A DNA stretch of 64,000 nt from Janthinobacterium psychrotolerans (GTDB taxonomy: Bacteria; Pseudomonadota; Gammaproteobacteria; Burkholderiales; Burkholderiaceae_D): positions 94,171 to 158,170 of the forward strand of contig NZ_LOCQ01000048.1 of NCBI RefSeq assembly GCF_001677885.1, written 5' to 3'. The first letter of the stretch is position 1; each line of letters opens with the position of its first letter. This document shows, piece after piece, positions 26,779 to 37,101 of the stretch. The notes under the pieces were generated by a model, which was not told the DNA's origin, did not search any database, and saw only the letters and a program-made list of their open reading frames with translations. The position numbers were made by a program, and so were the translations under genes.

Positions 26779-27627
26779 ATGAACAGACTCGACGCCTTTA
26801 AAAGTATCGCCGCACTTGCTGGCCGTGGCGAGCTGACCTTCCCCGCCAACGTGAACGCTTCGCTCAAGCTGCAGCAGGCGCTGGCCGATCCCGATTGCCA
26901 TATCGAAGCGGCTGCCAAGCTGGTGCAGGCCGACCCGCTGCTGGCCGCGCGCACGGTGGCGATTGCCAATTCGGTCGCCTTCAACCGCTCCGGCATTGAA
27001 ATTACCAGCGTGCGCAACGCGGTGCAGCGCCTCGGCGTGCGCACCTTGCAATCGGTGGTGGCCGCGCTGATCGTGCGCCAGCTGGGCAGCACCATTACCG
27101 ATCCGGTACTGCAGGCCAAGGCCGCCCAGCTGTGGGAGCACACGGCCCATGTGGCGGCGCTGTCGCAGGTGATCGCGCGCCGCGTGACCAAGGTCGACGC
27201 CGATACGGCGCTATTTGCCGGCATCATGCATGAAGTGGGCGGCTTTTACCTGCTCTCGCGCGCGGCCGAATTCCCCGGCTTGCTCGATGGCGAACCGCAG
27301 GAATGGATCGAATATGGCGAGCAGGCCATCGGCCAGGGCGTGCTGGCCAAGCTGAAGGTGCCGGAAGCGGTGATGAACGCCATCGGCTCGCTGTGGGAAG
27401 GCCTGCGCGCGATTCCCCCCGAATCGCTGGGCGACACCCTGCTGCTGGCCAACGACCTGGCGCCGGTGGCCTCGCCGCTCAACGAAAGTCCGGCCGCGAT
27501 TGCCGTGCGCAACGCGCGCGCTGCGCGCGGCATCGACTGCCTGATCGGCGACGACGCGACCTTGTCGAGCATCCTGGCCGACGCCGACGAGGAAGTGCAG
27601 TCGCTGCTGCACGTGCTGGTTCACTAA
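26779..27627 (+). CDS. HDOD-domain signalling protein
   Basis: A 282-residue protein whose residues about 20-215 match the HDOD domain: LKLQQALADPDCHIEAAAKLVQADPLLAARTVAIANS, then ITSVRNAVQRLGVRTLQSVVAAL, then LWEHTAHVAALSQVIARR and LFAGIMHEVGGFYLLSR. The His-Glu of the last segment stands where true HD phosphohydrolases have His-Asp, as is usual for HDOD proteins, which are thought to act as scaffolds rather than enzymes. They occur in chemotaxis, twitching and c-di-GMP pathways. No other domain is attached. The ATG follows a -10 box by 7 nt. The 3' end overlaps a small convergent gene by 4 bp. Confidence 0.82.
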   Translation: MNRLDAFKSIAALAGRGELTFPANVNASLKLQQALADPDCHIEAAAKLVQADPLLAARTVAIANSVAFNRSGIEITSVRNAVQRLGVRTLQSVVAALIVRQLGSTITDPVLQAKAAQLWEHTAHVAALSQVIARRVTKVDADTALFAGIMHEVGGFYLLSRAAEFPGLLDGEPQEWIEYGEQAIGQGVLAKLKVPEAVMNAIGSLWEGLRAIPPESLGDTLLLANDLAPVASPLNESPAAIAVRNARAARGIDCLIGDDATLSSILADADEEVQSLLHVLVH

Positions 27628-27785
27628 TCTTTCTTGACCGGCGCCACGGGCGCCAGCAGCGGTTTGGCGTTCTCGACGATCAGCACATGCTTGTCAATCG
27701 CCGGCGTGCGTTGCCGCTGCTGCACCATCATTGTGGCAACAGCCTTGGTACTGAGCAGCGGCTTGGGATGGCGTGGGAAGAACAC
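27624..27785 (-). CDS. Small hypothetical protein (53 residues, GTG start)
   Basis: Short open frame downstream of hipB on the same strand. The GTG at 27785 has AAGGA 5 nt upstream, an argument that it is translated. The product is basic (FFPRHPKPLLSTKA start, VAPVKKD end) with no membrane segment. Its stop overlaps the HDOD stop by 4 bp in convergent orientation. I recognise no family; it could be a chance frame. Confidence 0.4.
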   Translation of the reverse strand: MFFPRHPKPLLSTKAVATMMVQQRQRTPAIDKHVLIVENAKPLLAPVAPVKKD

Positions 27786-27838
27786 GGTGTTCCTTGTCGT
27801 GATTGAATCTTGCCTAGATGCAGGCACTTATCAACTTT

Positions 27839-28159
27839 TCAAGTGCCGGCTATCGTTCCCCGTGGCGGCACGCGCGGCCGCGGCCTGGCCACCGCCCCTG
27901 GCGCCATGCCCATGGGACGCAACAGTTTTTCCGCCGTCACCAGGGTCGGGCTGGACACTTCGCGTTCAATATCCTGCAAGGTGCGTGGCGATACCGCGCA
28001 CAGTTTGGCGTATTCGGCGATGGTCAGGCGCAAGGCGTTACGGATGGTGCGAATGACCGCCGGAATCGGCATGGCGGGATCGGCCGCCAGTTCGGCCGCC
28101 AGGGCCCGGCGCACTTGCACCTGCTCGGCCGCCGTCAGCGGATTGAAGCGCTTGTCCAT
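27839..28159 (-). CDS. hipB: HipB-like antitoxin, Xre-type repressor
   Basis: A 106-residue protein with a single Xre/Cro helix-turn-helix at about residues 34-84 (IRTIRNALRLTIAEYAKLCAVSPRTLQDIEREVSSPTLVTAEKLLRPMGM). The tail is short and rich in Pro and Arg. The ATG follows the hipA stop with no gap, and GGAG lies 9 nt upstream inside hipA. HipB proteins bind and neutralise HipA and repress the operon. In the classic E. coli locus the antitoxin gene comes first; here it is second. Confidence 0.75.
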   Translation of the reverse strand: MDKRFNPLTAAEQVQVRRALAAELAADPAMPIPAVIRTIRNALRLTIAEYAKLCAVSPRTLQDIEREVSSPTLVTAEKLLRPMGMAPGAVARPRPRVPPRGTIAGT

Positions 28160-29449
28160 CTACAGGTTCTCCAACTGCGCACGGACATTGTCCAGCGCTT
28201 TATTCATCGGTGCCAGAAAGCGCTCCTCGATGCCCAGCGCGCGGGCATCGTCGAACAGCGTCGACAACGGCAGGGCCATGGCGGCAACAGCCGCCGTCAC
28301 GGCATGCAGGTTCACCTGCGCCGCCGCGCAGGCCTGCTCGATCACGCTGCGCCATACGGGTGAGCCACCATCATCGCCCTGCCAGCGCATGCGCCGCGCA
28401 ATCCCGTCCGGATGGAGCCACATCGGCGCAAAATCGAACAGTGGGGTAAGTGCCATGGTGCCGTCGTGCCGCCGCTGGATGGCGGTGTTGCGGGCATGAT
28501 TGTCTTTATTGCCCAGCACGATGTTCGCCACATCGCGTTTGATATATTCGATGATGTCACGCGTGGGATCAGTAGCCACTTCACCGAGTTTCCCGCACAC
28601 ATCGTTATGGGAAGGGACTCTTCCAAATCCGCCGATGCCGCACAGTGACGCGATGCTTTCCTGGCCTTGACGCACGACACCGTCTTGTGTGACGGCACGG
28701 TCGAAGCGTGGAATGAACAAGGCGCGCTCGTGCAGCATCAGATCGGCATGGACATCGAGTCCCAGCCCTTTTGCCAATTGCATGTAGGGCGCTTCCAGGC
28801 GGAGAATATTGGCCAATGCCTCATCTTTGCCACGGCCAAATTTGACGATGTAATGCGCTTTCGCCTCTTCATCAGGCAGCGTATGGTCAAGATAAAACAG
28901 GCCGTCGTGCGCTTGCGTGAGCAGTATTTTGGGCCACTCGCCCTGCACACCGGACGAACCGGCCAGGAACAAGCCATGCTGCGCAAGATACTCATTGAAA
29001 TCATCCGCCCGGGCAGCGACCTCCTCAGTCGAGAAACCTCGCATCCTGTTGCCGCTACGTTCCATGATCCATGCATGTGCTTCCTTGATGCGCAGGTTAC
29101 CAATCGGGTTGCCGGCGCCGGCGCATAGTAGCGCCCAGTCGGCGGCCGGCCCCGCAGCGCCGTCTCTTTTCAGCTGTTTCAGCAGTTCGATGCGGCCATA
29201 GCCTTGCGGTAGCAAATCGGCCAGGAATGCCGGCCAACGGTCTTCTGCATAGCTTTCCAGATCGACTGGCACATTGACAGACAGGGCCGCGGCATCATTA
29301 CTTTTCCAATAACGAATTGCATAGTCAGGAAGATAGACAAGATAGGTAGCGGCAGCGACGCCCAGATCGACCTCGCCCGTCAGGTCCAGCACGGCGGCAT
29401 CCTGCCAGATAGCATCGGCGAAGACCTGTAGTGTGCAAGTAGTATCCAT
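28160..29449 (-). CDS. hipA: HipA-like serine/threonine kinase toxin
   Basis: A 429-residue protein of full HipA length. It has the N-terminal subdomain (VYLPDYAIRYW region), the SGVQG-WPK segment near 166-174 that corresponds to the HipA Gly-rich site, KF at about 203-204 where the ATP lysine lies, catalytic NKDNHARN at 314-321 and metal-binding DFAP at 339-342. HipA kinases phosphorylate tRNA-charging enzymes and stop growth. The ATG at 29449 lacks a ribosome site; an in-frame GTG two codons earlier is possible. The gene region is AT-richer than its neighbours, consistent with transfer. Neighbour hipB is directly downstream. Confidence 0.8.
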   Translation of the reverse strand: MDTTCTLQVFADAIWQDAAVLDLTGEVDLGVAAATYLVYLPDYAIRYWKSNDAAALSVNVPVDLESYAEDRWPAFLADLLPQGYGRIELLKQLKRDGAAGPAADWALLCAGAGNPIGNLRIKEAHAWIMERSGNRMRGFSTEEVAARADDFNEYLAQHGLFLAGSSGVQGEWPKILLTQAHDGLFYLDHTLPDEEAKAHYIVKFGRGKDEALANILRLEAPYMQLAKGLGLDVHADLMLHERALFIPRFDRAVTQDGVVRQGQESIASLCGIGGFGRVPSHNDVCGKLGEVATDPTRDIIEYIKRDVANIVLGNKDNHARNTAIQRRHDGTMALTPLFDFAPMWLHPDGIARRMRWQGDDGGSPVWRSVIEQACAAAQVNLHAVTAAVAAMALPLSTLFDDARALGIEERFLAPMNKALDNVRAQLENL

Positions 29450-29464
29450 ATACACAGAATACTA
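29440..29464. promoter_or_regulatory. Candidate HipAB operator (inverted repeat)
   Basis: TAGTAT at 29440-29445 and ATACTA at 29459-29464, a perfect 6-bp inverted repeat with 13-bp spacing, spans the hipA start. Autorepression by HipB through such a palindrome is expected for the family; the site itself is a guess from position and symmetry. Confidence 0.4.
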
Positions 29465-29539
29465 GCATTTATAAGTCCGGTAGCAGCCATATTAATGATA
29501 GTTAAATGCGTAAACAAAAAACGGCTGCTATTTATTGGC

Positions 29540-29564
29540 AAAAAAAACCCGCTCGAAAGCGGGT
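29540..29564 (-). terminator. Rho-independent terminator of the GST gene
   Basis: On the minus strand ACCCGCT-TTCG-AGCGGGT followed by TTTTTTT, about 100 bp after the GST stop. It also shields the hip operon promoter from upstream reading. Confidence 0.85.
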
Positions 29565-29663
29565 AAAGTCCAAAGCTAGGGATGTCCTGAAAGAGACAGC
29601 TCCATCTTATGGCCGCCCTGCAGCAGCATCCGTGCGCTGGCTAACCCAAGGCAGATAAACGCC

Positions 29664-30281
29664 TTACCACAGCGGATTGGTCTCCTGCCAGGCCGGCAGT
29701 TGCTGCACCCGCGCAAACCAGGCTTGCAGATGCGCGTACTGCGCCAGCGGCAATGCCACCTTTTCGCTGTACATCATCGGCGCGGCCAGCGCGAAGTCGG
29801 CCAGGCTGACTTTGTTGCCGCAGACCCAGCTGCGTCCAGCCAGGTGGTTGTCGAGCACCAGCGCGCACTCGGTCAGTTCGCGCTCGCCGCGCGCCACTTC
29901 CAGAGGATCGGCGTCGCCGCCGCCCGTCATGCCCTTCCAGGCCCGCTCCCACGTCAGCACGCCGATGGCCGGCGCGTAGTGCTGGGAACACCAGAACATC
30001 CAGCGGTCGACATCGGCGCGCGCCTGGGCTTCTTCCGGATACACGGTCTGGCCCGGCGCCTTGCCGGCCAGGTATTGCATGATGGCGCACGATTCCCACA
30101 ACAAAAAGGTACCATCGGCCAGCACCGGCACCTTGACGTTGGGATTGAGCTCGGCCAGGCGGCGGCGGTCGTCCATGTTCATCAGGTCGACTTCGGCCAG
30201 TTCGACCGGCAGCTCCAGGTGGATCGCCGTCATCAGGGTACGGCGGGCGTTGGACGACATGGGGTTGTGATACAGGCGCAT
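29664..30281 (-). CDS. Glutathione S-transferase family protein
   Basis: A 205-residue GST. The thioredoxin-like N-terminal domain begins MRLYHNPMSSNARRTLM and includes NVKVPVLAD with the cis-Pro and the glutathione-gamma-Glu contact WESCAIMQYLA. The all-helical C-terminal domain contains the N-capping motif SLADFALAAPMM. The catalytic Ser/Tyr is probably in PMSSNARR. Substrate unknown. The ATG at 30281 has GGAG about 10 nt upstream. A YafY-type regulator lies 73 bp upstream in the same orientation and may control it. Confidence 0.88.
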   Translation of the reverse strand: MRLYHNPMSSNARRTLMTAIHLELPVELAEVDLMNMDDRRRLAELNPNVKVPVLADGTFLLWESCAIMQYLAGKAPGQTVYPEEAQARADVDRWMFWCSQHYAPAIGVLTWERAWKGMTGGGDADPLEVARGERELTECALVLDNHLAGRSWVCGNKVSLADFALAAPMMYSEKVALPLAQYAHLQAWFARVQQLPAWQETNPLW

Positions 30282-30354
30282 GATGGTGGCTCCGGTCAGT
30301 GAAGAAGCCACCATGGTAAGCAGCGGCACTGACAGTTTTTGTCAGGAGCAAAAA

Positions 30355-31053
30355 CTAACTTTCAGGTTCGATATCGTACATCTTGCGCCACACGCCGAGC
30401 AGCTCGTGGCGGCGTTTCGGATAGCGCTCGCCGCCGTCGACGCTGGCGATGCGGTCGATGCGGAAATGGCGGTAGTCGCCGCGTAATTCGCACCAGGCGG
30501 CCAGCAGGCGCTTGCCCTCGAAATAGGCCAGCGCAAACGGCCAGACGGTGCGTGCGGTGGCGCTGCCGTGCTCGTCCTGGTAGCCCAGGGTCAGCTTGCA
30601 TTCGTGGCGGATCGCCTCGCGTACCGGCTGCACGAAACGGTCGGCCACGGCGCCAGCATCGGCCGCCGGACCCAGCGGTACCCACAAGCTGGTCTCGGCC
30701 ATGCTGTCGCGCAAGTCACGTGGCGAGGCGGTGGCGATTTTTGCCAGCGCCTTGCTGGCCGCCTGCGCCAGCGCCGCATCGCCCTGGCGGCGTACCCAGC
30801 GCGCGCCCAGCACCAGTGCTTCGAGCTCGTCGGCGTCGAACATCAGCGGTGGCAGAAAGGCGCCGCGGCGCAGCAGATAGCCGACGCCGGCTTCCCCCTG
30901 CAGCGGGGCGCCAAGCTCGGCCAGGGTCTGGATATCGCGGTAGATCGTGCGTTCGGACACGCTCAGCTGCTGCGCCAGCTGGGCCGCCGTGACCGGTACC
31001 CGTCTGGCGCGCATGGCGTCCATCAATAGGAACAAACGGCCACTGCGGCTCAT
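30355..31053 (-). CDS. YafY-type regulator with HTH and WYL domains
   Basis: A 232-residue regulator. The N-terminus is a DeoR-like winged helix (SRSGRLFLLMDAMRARRVPVTAAQLAQQLSVSERTIYRDIQTLAELG). The C-terminal half has a WYL-type ligand-sensing domain (KLTLGYQDEHGSATARTVWPFALAYFEGKRLLAAWCELRGDYRHFRIDRI); the W/Y/L motif is degenerate here. It probably controls the GST gene downstream or its own gene. A bidirectional-looking hairpin (the secF terminator) separates it from the sec operon. Confidence 0.85.
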   Translation of the reverse strand: MSRSGRLFLLMDAMRARRVPVTAAQLAQQLSVSERTIYRDIQTLAELGAPLQGEAGVGYLLRRGAFLPPLMFDADELEALVLGARWVRRQGDAALAQAASKALAKIATASPRDLRDSMAETSLWVPLGPAADAGAVADRFVQPVREAIRHECKLTLGYQDEHGSATARTVWPFALAYFEGKRLLAAWCELRGDYRHFRIDRIASVDGGERYPKRRHELLGVWRKMYDIEPES

Positions 31054-31068
31054 GATGCGCTCACCTGT

Positions 31069-31097
31069 AAAAAAACGGCCACCTGTGGTGACCGTTC
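31069..31097 (-). terminator. Rho-independent terminator of the queA-secF operon
   Basis: Minus-strand AACGGTCACC-ACAG-GTGGCCGTT followed by TTTTTTT, about 30 bp after the secF stop. One internal mismatch in the stem. Confidence 0.8.
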
Positions 31098-31127
31098 TGA
31101 TAATTCAAGATACTGAAACTGGCCGGC

Positions 31128-32150
31128 TTACACCACGGCGCCGTCGGTTTCGTCTTTTTCCTTGACCGGCTTGATCAGGTCTTCACGCTTGACGCCCAGC
31201 CACATGGCGATCGCCGCCGCCACGAACACGGACGAGTAAATACCGAAGCAGATACCGATGGTCAGCGCCAGCGCGAAATGGTGCAGGGTCTGGCCGCCGA
31301 AGATCAGCATCGACAGCACCATCATCTGGGTCGAGCCGTGGGTGATGATGGTACGCGAGATGGTGCTGGTAATCGCGCTGTCGATCACTTCATGCACGGT
31401 TGCCTTGCGCTGCTTGCGGAAGTTTTCGCGGATACGGTCAAAGATCACCACCGATTCGTTGACGGAATAGCCGAGCACGGCCAGGATCGCCGCCAGCACC
31501 GTCAGCGAGAACTCCCACTGGAAGTAGGCGAAAAAGCCCAAAATAATGACCACGTCGTGCAGGTTGGCGATAATCGCCGAGACAGCGTATTTCCATTCAA
31601 AACGGATGGCCAGATAGACCATCACGCCCAGGATCACCATCACCAGTGCGTTCAGGCCGTTCTGCGCCAGTTCCTCGCCCACTTGCGGGCCGACGAATTC
31701 AACCTTTTGCAGCAACACCGCTTCATTGCCGGCGGTGTCCATGCAGGCGCTCTTGAGTACGTGCTCGCCTTTTGCGGTGACGGTGTCGATGGCCTTGGTG
31801 CTGCCCTGCTCGACCTTGCACAGCGCGTCGAACACGCGCAGCGAGGTATTGGCGGCGGAGACGCCTTTTTCCACCGGCAGGCGGATCATGACGTCGCGCG
31901 CGGTATCGAAACTGGTCACGCCAGGCTCTTCATAACCCATCTTGATCAGGGTGCCGCGGATGCTTTCCAGGTTGGCGGCCTTGGGGTACTTGACCTCCAT
32001 CACCGTGCCGCCCTTGAACTCGACCGACAGGTGCAAGCCCTTGTGGAACAGGAAGAAGACGGCGGCGACGAAGGTCAGCGCCGAAATCACGTTGAAAATC
32101 AACGCATGGCGCATGAAGGGAATATCTTTTTTGATCCGGAAAAATTCCAT
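31128..32150 (-). CDS. secF: Protein translocase subunit SecF
   Basis: A 340-residue inner-membrane protein with six membrane helices and one periplasmic P1 domain, the accessory SecDF proton-driven unit that helps pull proteins through SecYEG. Seen: FKGGTVMEVKYP after helix 1, the NGLNALVMVILGVMVYLAIRF segment, AILAVLGYSVNESVVIFDRIRENFRK and the IITHGSTQMMVLSMLIFGGQTLHHFALALTIGICFGIYSS end, all conserved. Last gene of queA-tgt-yajC-secD-secF. Confidence 0.97.
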   Translation of the reverse strand: MEFFRIKKDIPFMRHALIFNVISALTFVAAVFFLFHKGLHLSVEFKGGTVMEVKYPKAANLESIRGTLIKMGYEEPGVTSFDTARDVMIRLPVEKGVSAANTSLRVFDALCKVEQGSTKAIDTVTAKGEHVLKSACMDTAGNEAVLLQKVEFVGPQVGEELAQNGLNALVMVILGVMVYLAIRFEWKYAVSAIIANLHDVVIILGFFAYFQWEFSLTVLAAILAVLGYSVNESVVIFDRIRENFRKQRKATVHEVIDSAITSTISRTIITHGSTQMMVLSMLIFGGQTLHHFALALTIGICFGIYSSVFVAAAIAMWLGVKREDLIKPVKEKDETDGAVV

Positions 32151-32241
32151 GAAATCCTCTGAGTTCTGTTCTGTGCGTCCAGCGGCATGGCCACCGGACG
32201 CTATCGCTGTTGACGCTATGTAGGCAGGGCTGGGCCGTCGC

Positions 32242-34107
32242 TTATTTGCTGGTGCCCGGTACCCAGACCGTGCCGATCGACAGGCTGGTCAGCTTTTTCT
32301 TGCGGCCATACCAGAGGTTGACCACGCCGCGCGAGACGAACACGGAGGAGAACATCGACGTCAGGATGCCCAGGCAATGCACGACGGCAAAGCCGCGCAC
32401 CGGACCGCTGCCGAAGGCCAGCAAGGCCAGGCCGACGATCAGGGTGGTCACGTTCGAATCGAGAATCGTGGCCCAGGCGCGGTCAAAGCCGGCCGAAATG
32501 GCCGCTTGCGGCGTGCTGCCGGCGCGCAGCTCTTCACGGATACGTTCATTGATCAGTACGTTGGCGTCAATCGCCATGCCCAGCGCCAGCGCAATCGCGG
32601 CAATACCGGGCAAGGTCAGCGTCACCTGTATCATCGACAGCAGGCCGATCAGCAGCAACAGGTTCGAGGCCAGGGCCAGCACGCTGAAGGCGCCAAACAG
32701 CATGTAGTAGGCGATCATGAAGATGGCGATGGCGATAAAGCCGTACAAGGTCGAGTGGAAACCCTTGGCGATGTTTTCGGCGCCCAATTGCGGGCCGATG
32801 GTGCGTTCTTCGATGACGGTCATCGGCGCCGACAGGGCGCCCGAGCGCAGCAGCAGCGACAGTTCATTGGCGTTTTCAGCGCCGCCCATGCCGGTGATCT
32901 GGAAGCGCGAACCGAGTTCCTGCTGGATGGTGGCGACCGACAATACTTCCGGCTTGCCTTTTTCAAACAATACGATGGCCATGCGCTTGCCCACGCGTTC
33001 GCGGGTCGCTTCGCGCATCTTGCGGCCACCGTCGCCGTTCAGGTCGATCGATACGGCCGCCTGCTGGTTCTGGTCGAAGCTGGCGGTGGCGCTGGAGATA
33101 TAGTCGCCCGTCAGGATCACGTCTTTCGACAGCACCACTGGCACGCCTTTGCCGACGGTAAACAGCTCGGAGTTGAACGGAATTGCGCTCGACAGTTCGG
33201 TACCCGGCACGATGGTCTCGTCGACCAGGCGCACTTCCAGGGTGGCGGTGCGGCCAATAATGGCTTTTGCGCGCGCCACGTCCTGCACGCCGGGCAGTTG
33301 CACCACGATGCGGTCAGGACCTTGCTGCTGGATCAGCGGCTCGGCCACGCCCAGCTCGTTGACGCGCTTGGACAGGGTCGAGATATTCTGTTTCACGCCT
33401 TCGTCGACAGTCGCTTTCAGGGCCGCCGGTTTCAGGTTGATCACCAGTTTCAGGTCGCTGCCGGCGCCGGCGTCGGCAAACGCCAGTTCGCTCATCTGGT
33501 CGGACAGGGCATTTTTTGCCTTCAGGCGCGTATCGGCGTCGCGGAAATTGATTTCAATGCTGTCGCCCGCGCGGTCGATGCCGGCGTGGCGGATATTCTT
33601 GTCACGCAGGATGCTGCGCGCGGCGGACTGGATGCCCTGTACTTTCTTGGTCAGCACGGCTTTCGCATCGACCTGCATCAGAAAGTGCACGCCACCACGC
33701 AAGTCCAGGCCGAGGAACATCGGCAAGGCATGCAGTTTCTGCATCCACATCGGGGTGTTGGCCTGCAGGTTGACCGTCACGATGTAGGCGGGGTCGCTGG
33801 CATCGGTATTGAGGTCTTTTTCCAGTACCAGCTTGGCCTTGAACTGGGTATCGGGATCGGCGAAACGCACGCGCACGGAGGCCAGGTTGCCGGCGCCGTC
33901 CATGGTCACGCCTTCCGACTTGATGCTTTCTTTGGTCAATATCTGATCGACTTGCGTCATCAGTTCGCTCGTGACCTTGACGGTCGACCTGCCGCTGGTA
34001 ACTTGCAACGCCGGTGACTCACCGAAATAATTGGGCGCCGTATAGAGTGCGCCCAGCAATAAGGCGACGGCGATAAGGATGTACTTCCAGGCAGGATAGC
34101 GATTCAT
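32242..34107 (-). CDS. secD: Protein translocase subunit SecD
   Basis: A 621-residue inner-membrane protein of normal length. N-terminal helix (YPAWKYILIAVALLLGALY), large periplasmic P1 region beginning LGLDLRGGVHFLMQVD, and five C-terminal helices with GLSMIQVTLTLPGIAAIALALGMAIDANVLINERIREELR; the Asp of the last motif belongs to the proton path in SecDF. It works with secF downstream (91-bp gap). Confidence 0.97.
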   Translation of the reverse strand: MNRYPAWKYILIAVALLLGALYTAPNYFGESPALQVTSGRSTVKVTSELMTQVDQILTKESIKSEGVTMDGAGNLASVRVRFADPDTQFKAKLVLEKDLNTDASDPAYIVTVNLQANTPMWMQKLHALPMFLGLDLRGGVHFLMQVDAKAVLTKKVQGIQSAARSILRDKNIRHAGIDRAGDSIEINFRDADTRLKAKNALSDQMSELAFADAGAGSDLKLVINLKPAALKATVDEGVKQNISTLSKRVNELGVAEPLIQQQGPDRIVVQLPGVQDVARAKAIIGRTATLEVRLVDETIVPGTELSSAIPFNSELFTVGKGVPVVLSKDVILTGDYISSATASFDQNQQAAVSIDLNGDGGRKMREATRERVGKRMAIVLFEKGKPEVLSVATIQQELGSRFQITGMGGAENANELSLLLRSGALSAPMTVIEERTIGPQLGAENIAKGFHSTLYGFIAIAIFMIAYYMLFGAFSVLALASNLLLLIGLLSMIQVTLTLPGIAAIALALGMAIDANVLINERIREELRAGSTPQAAISAGFDRAWATILDSNVTTLIVGLALLAFGSGPVRGFAVVHCLGILTSMFSSVFVSRGVVNLWYGRKKKLTSLSIGTVWVPGTSK

Positions 34108-34200
34108 ATTGATTCAGCGTTCAGTGTTGAGCGTCGGTGGCGTCGAAGGCGGCACAATGGGCGGCGGATAGCCGCCCATGTCACTTGATGACGACAATAA

Positions 34201-34533
34201 TTACAGCGCCTTCAGGGTGCCTTTAGGCAGCAAGGTGGTAATGGAGCTCTTCTGCACCATGATTTCGGTGCCGCTGGCCACTTCGATGGTGACGTAAGCG
34301 TCCACCACCTTGACAACACGGCCCAGCATGCCGCCGGAGGTAACGACTTCGTCGCCCTTGGCCAGCGCGTCCATCATCGCCCGCTGTTCTTTGGCGCGTT
34401 TTTGCTGTGGGCGGATCATCAGGAAATACATGACCACGAACATCAATACCAGCGGCAAAAAGCTGGTCAGGTTGCTGCCGAGGCCCATGGCATCGGCAGG
34501 GGCTTGCGCGTAAGCGTTGGAAATGAAAAACAC
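34201..34533 (-). CDS. yajC: Preprotein translocase subunit YajC
   Basis: A 110-residue single-span protein of the SecDF-YajC complex. The hydrophobic segment LTSFLPLVLMFVVMYFLMIRPQQKR and the cytoplasmic MDALAKGDEVVTSGGMLGRVVKV are characteristic. Translation starts at a GTG (34533) with GGAG 5 nt upstream; the next codons are Phe-Phe, so no nearer ATG fits. Confidence 0.95.
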   Translation of the reverse strand: MFFISNAYAQAPADAMGLGSNLTSFLPLVLMFVVMYFLMIRPQQKRAKEQRAMMDALAKGDEVVTSGGMLGRVVKVVDAYVTIEVASGTEIMVQKSSITTLLPKGTLKAL

Positions 34534-34729
34534 GGTGACTCCAGTTCTAATCAGTTTGGAAAAATAGCGCTGTATTCTAGCATCGGCTGTCGTCCACCTT
34601 GCCTAAATGCAGGCATGGCAGCTCCAAATGGGGCTAAAAAAGCATTATGCAATGCTTTGGCACCCCAAACCAAGCGGCAAGACGGAAAACATACGGCCAG
34701 GCCGCTGTTGTGCTGGCTCTAAGGATTTC

Positions 34730-36926
<2,197 letters not shown>

Positions 36927-37101
36927 GCGTTTTGCTTGAAAAGTACGTAACAATGATTAGGAGTGCGCAATGCGGCGTGTGGCACTATACTGTGCGCCTA
37001 TACAGGCATTACAATAATCCGCCGCAAGATTTTCTCCGCGGTACGCACAGGGTGTGCCGGACAACCCTCTATTTTACGCTAGCGGCAACAAAATCTCTTA
37101 T

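Noticed and set aside
36954..37101. Promoter TATACT for recG in the queA-recG gap
   Set aside because: A -10-like TATACT is present but no -35 at acceptable spacing; too weak to list.
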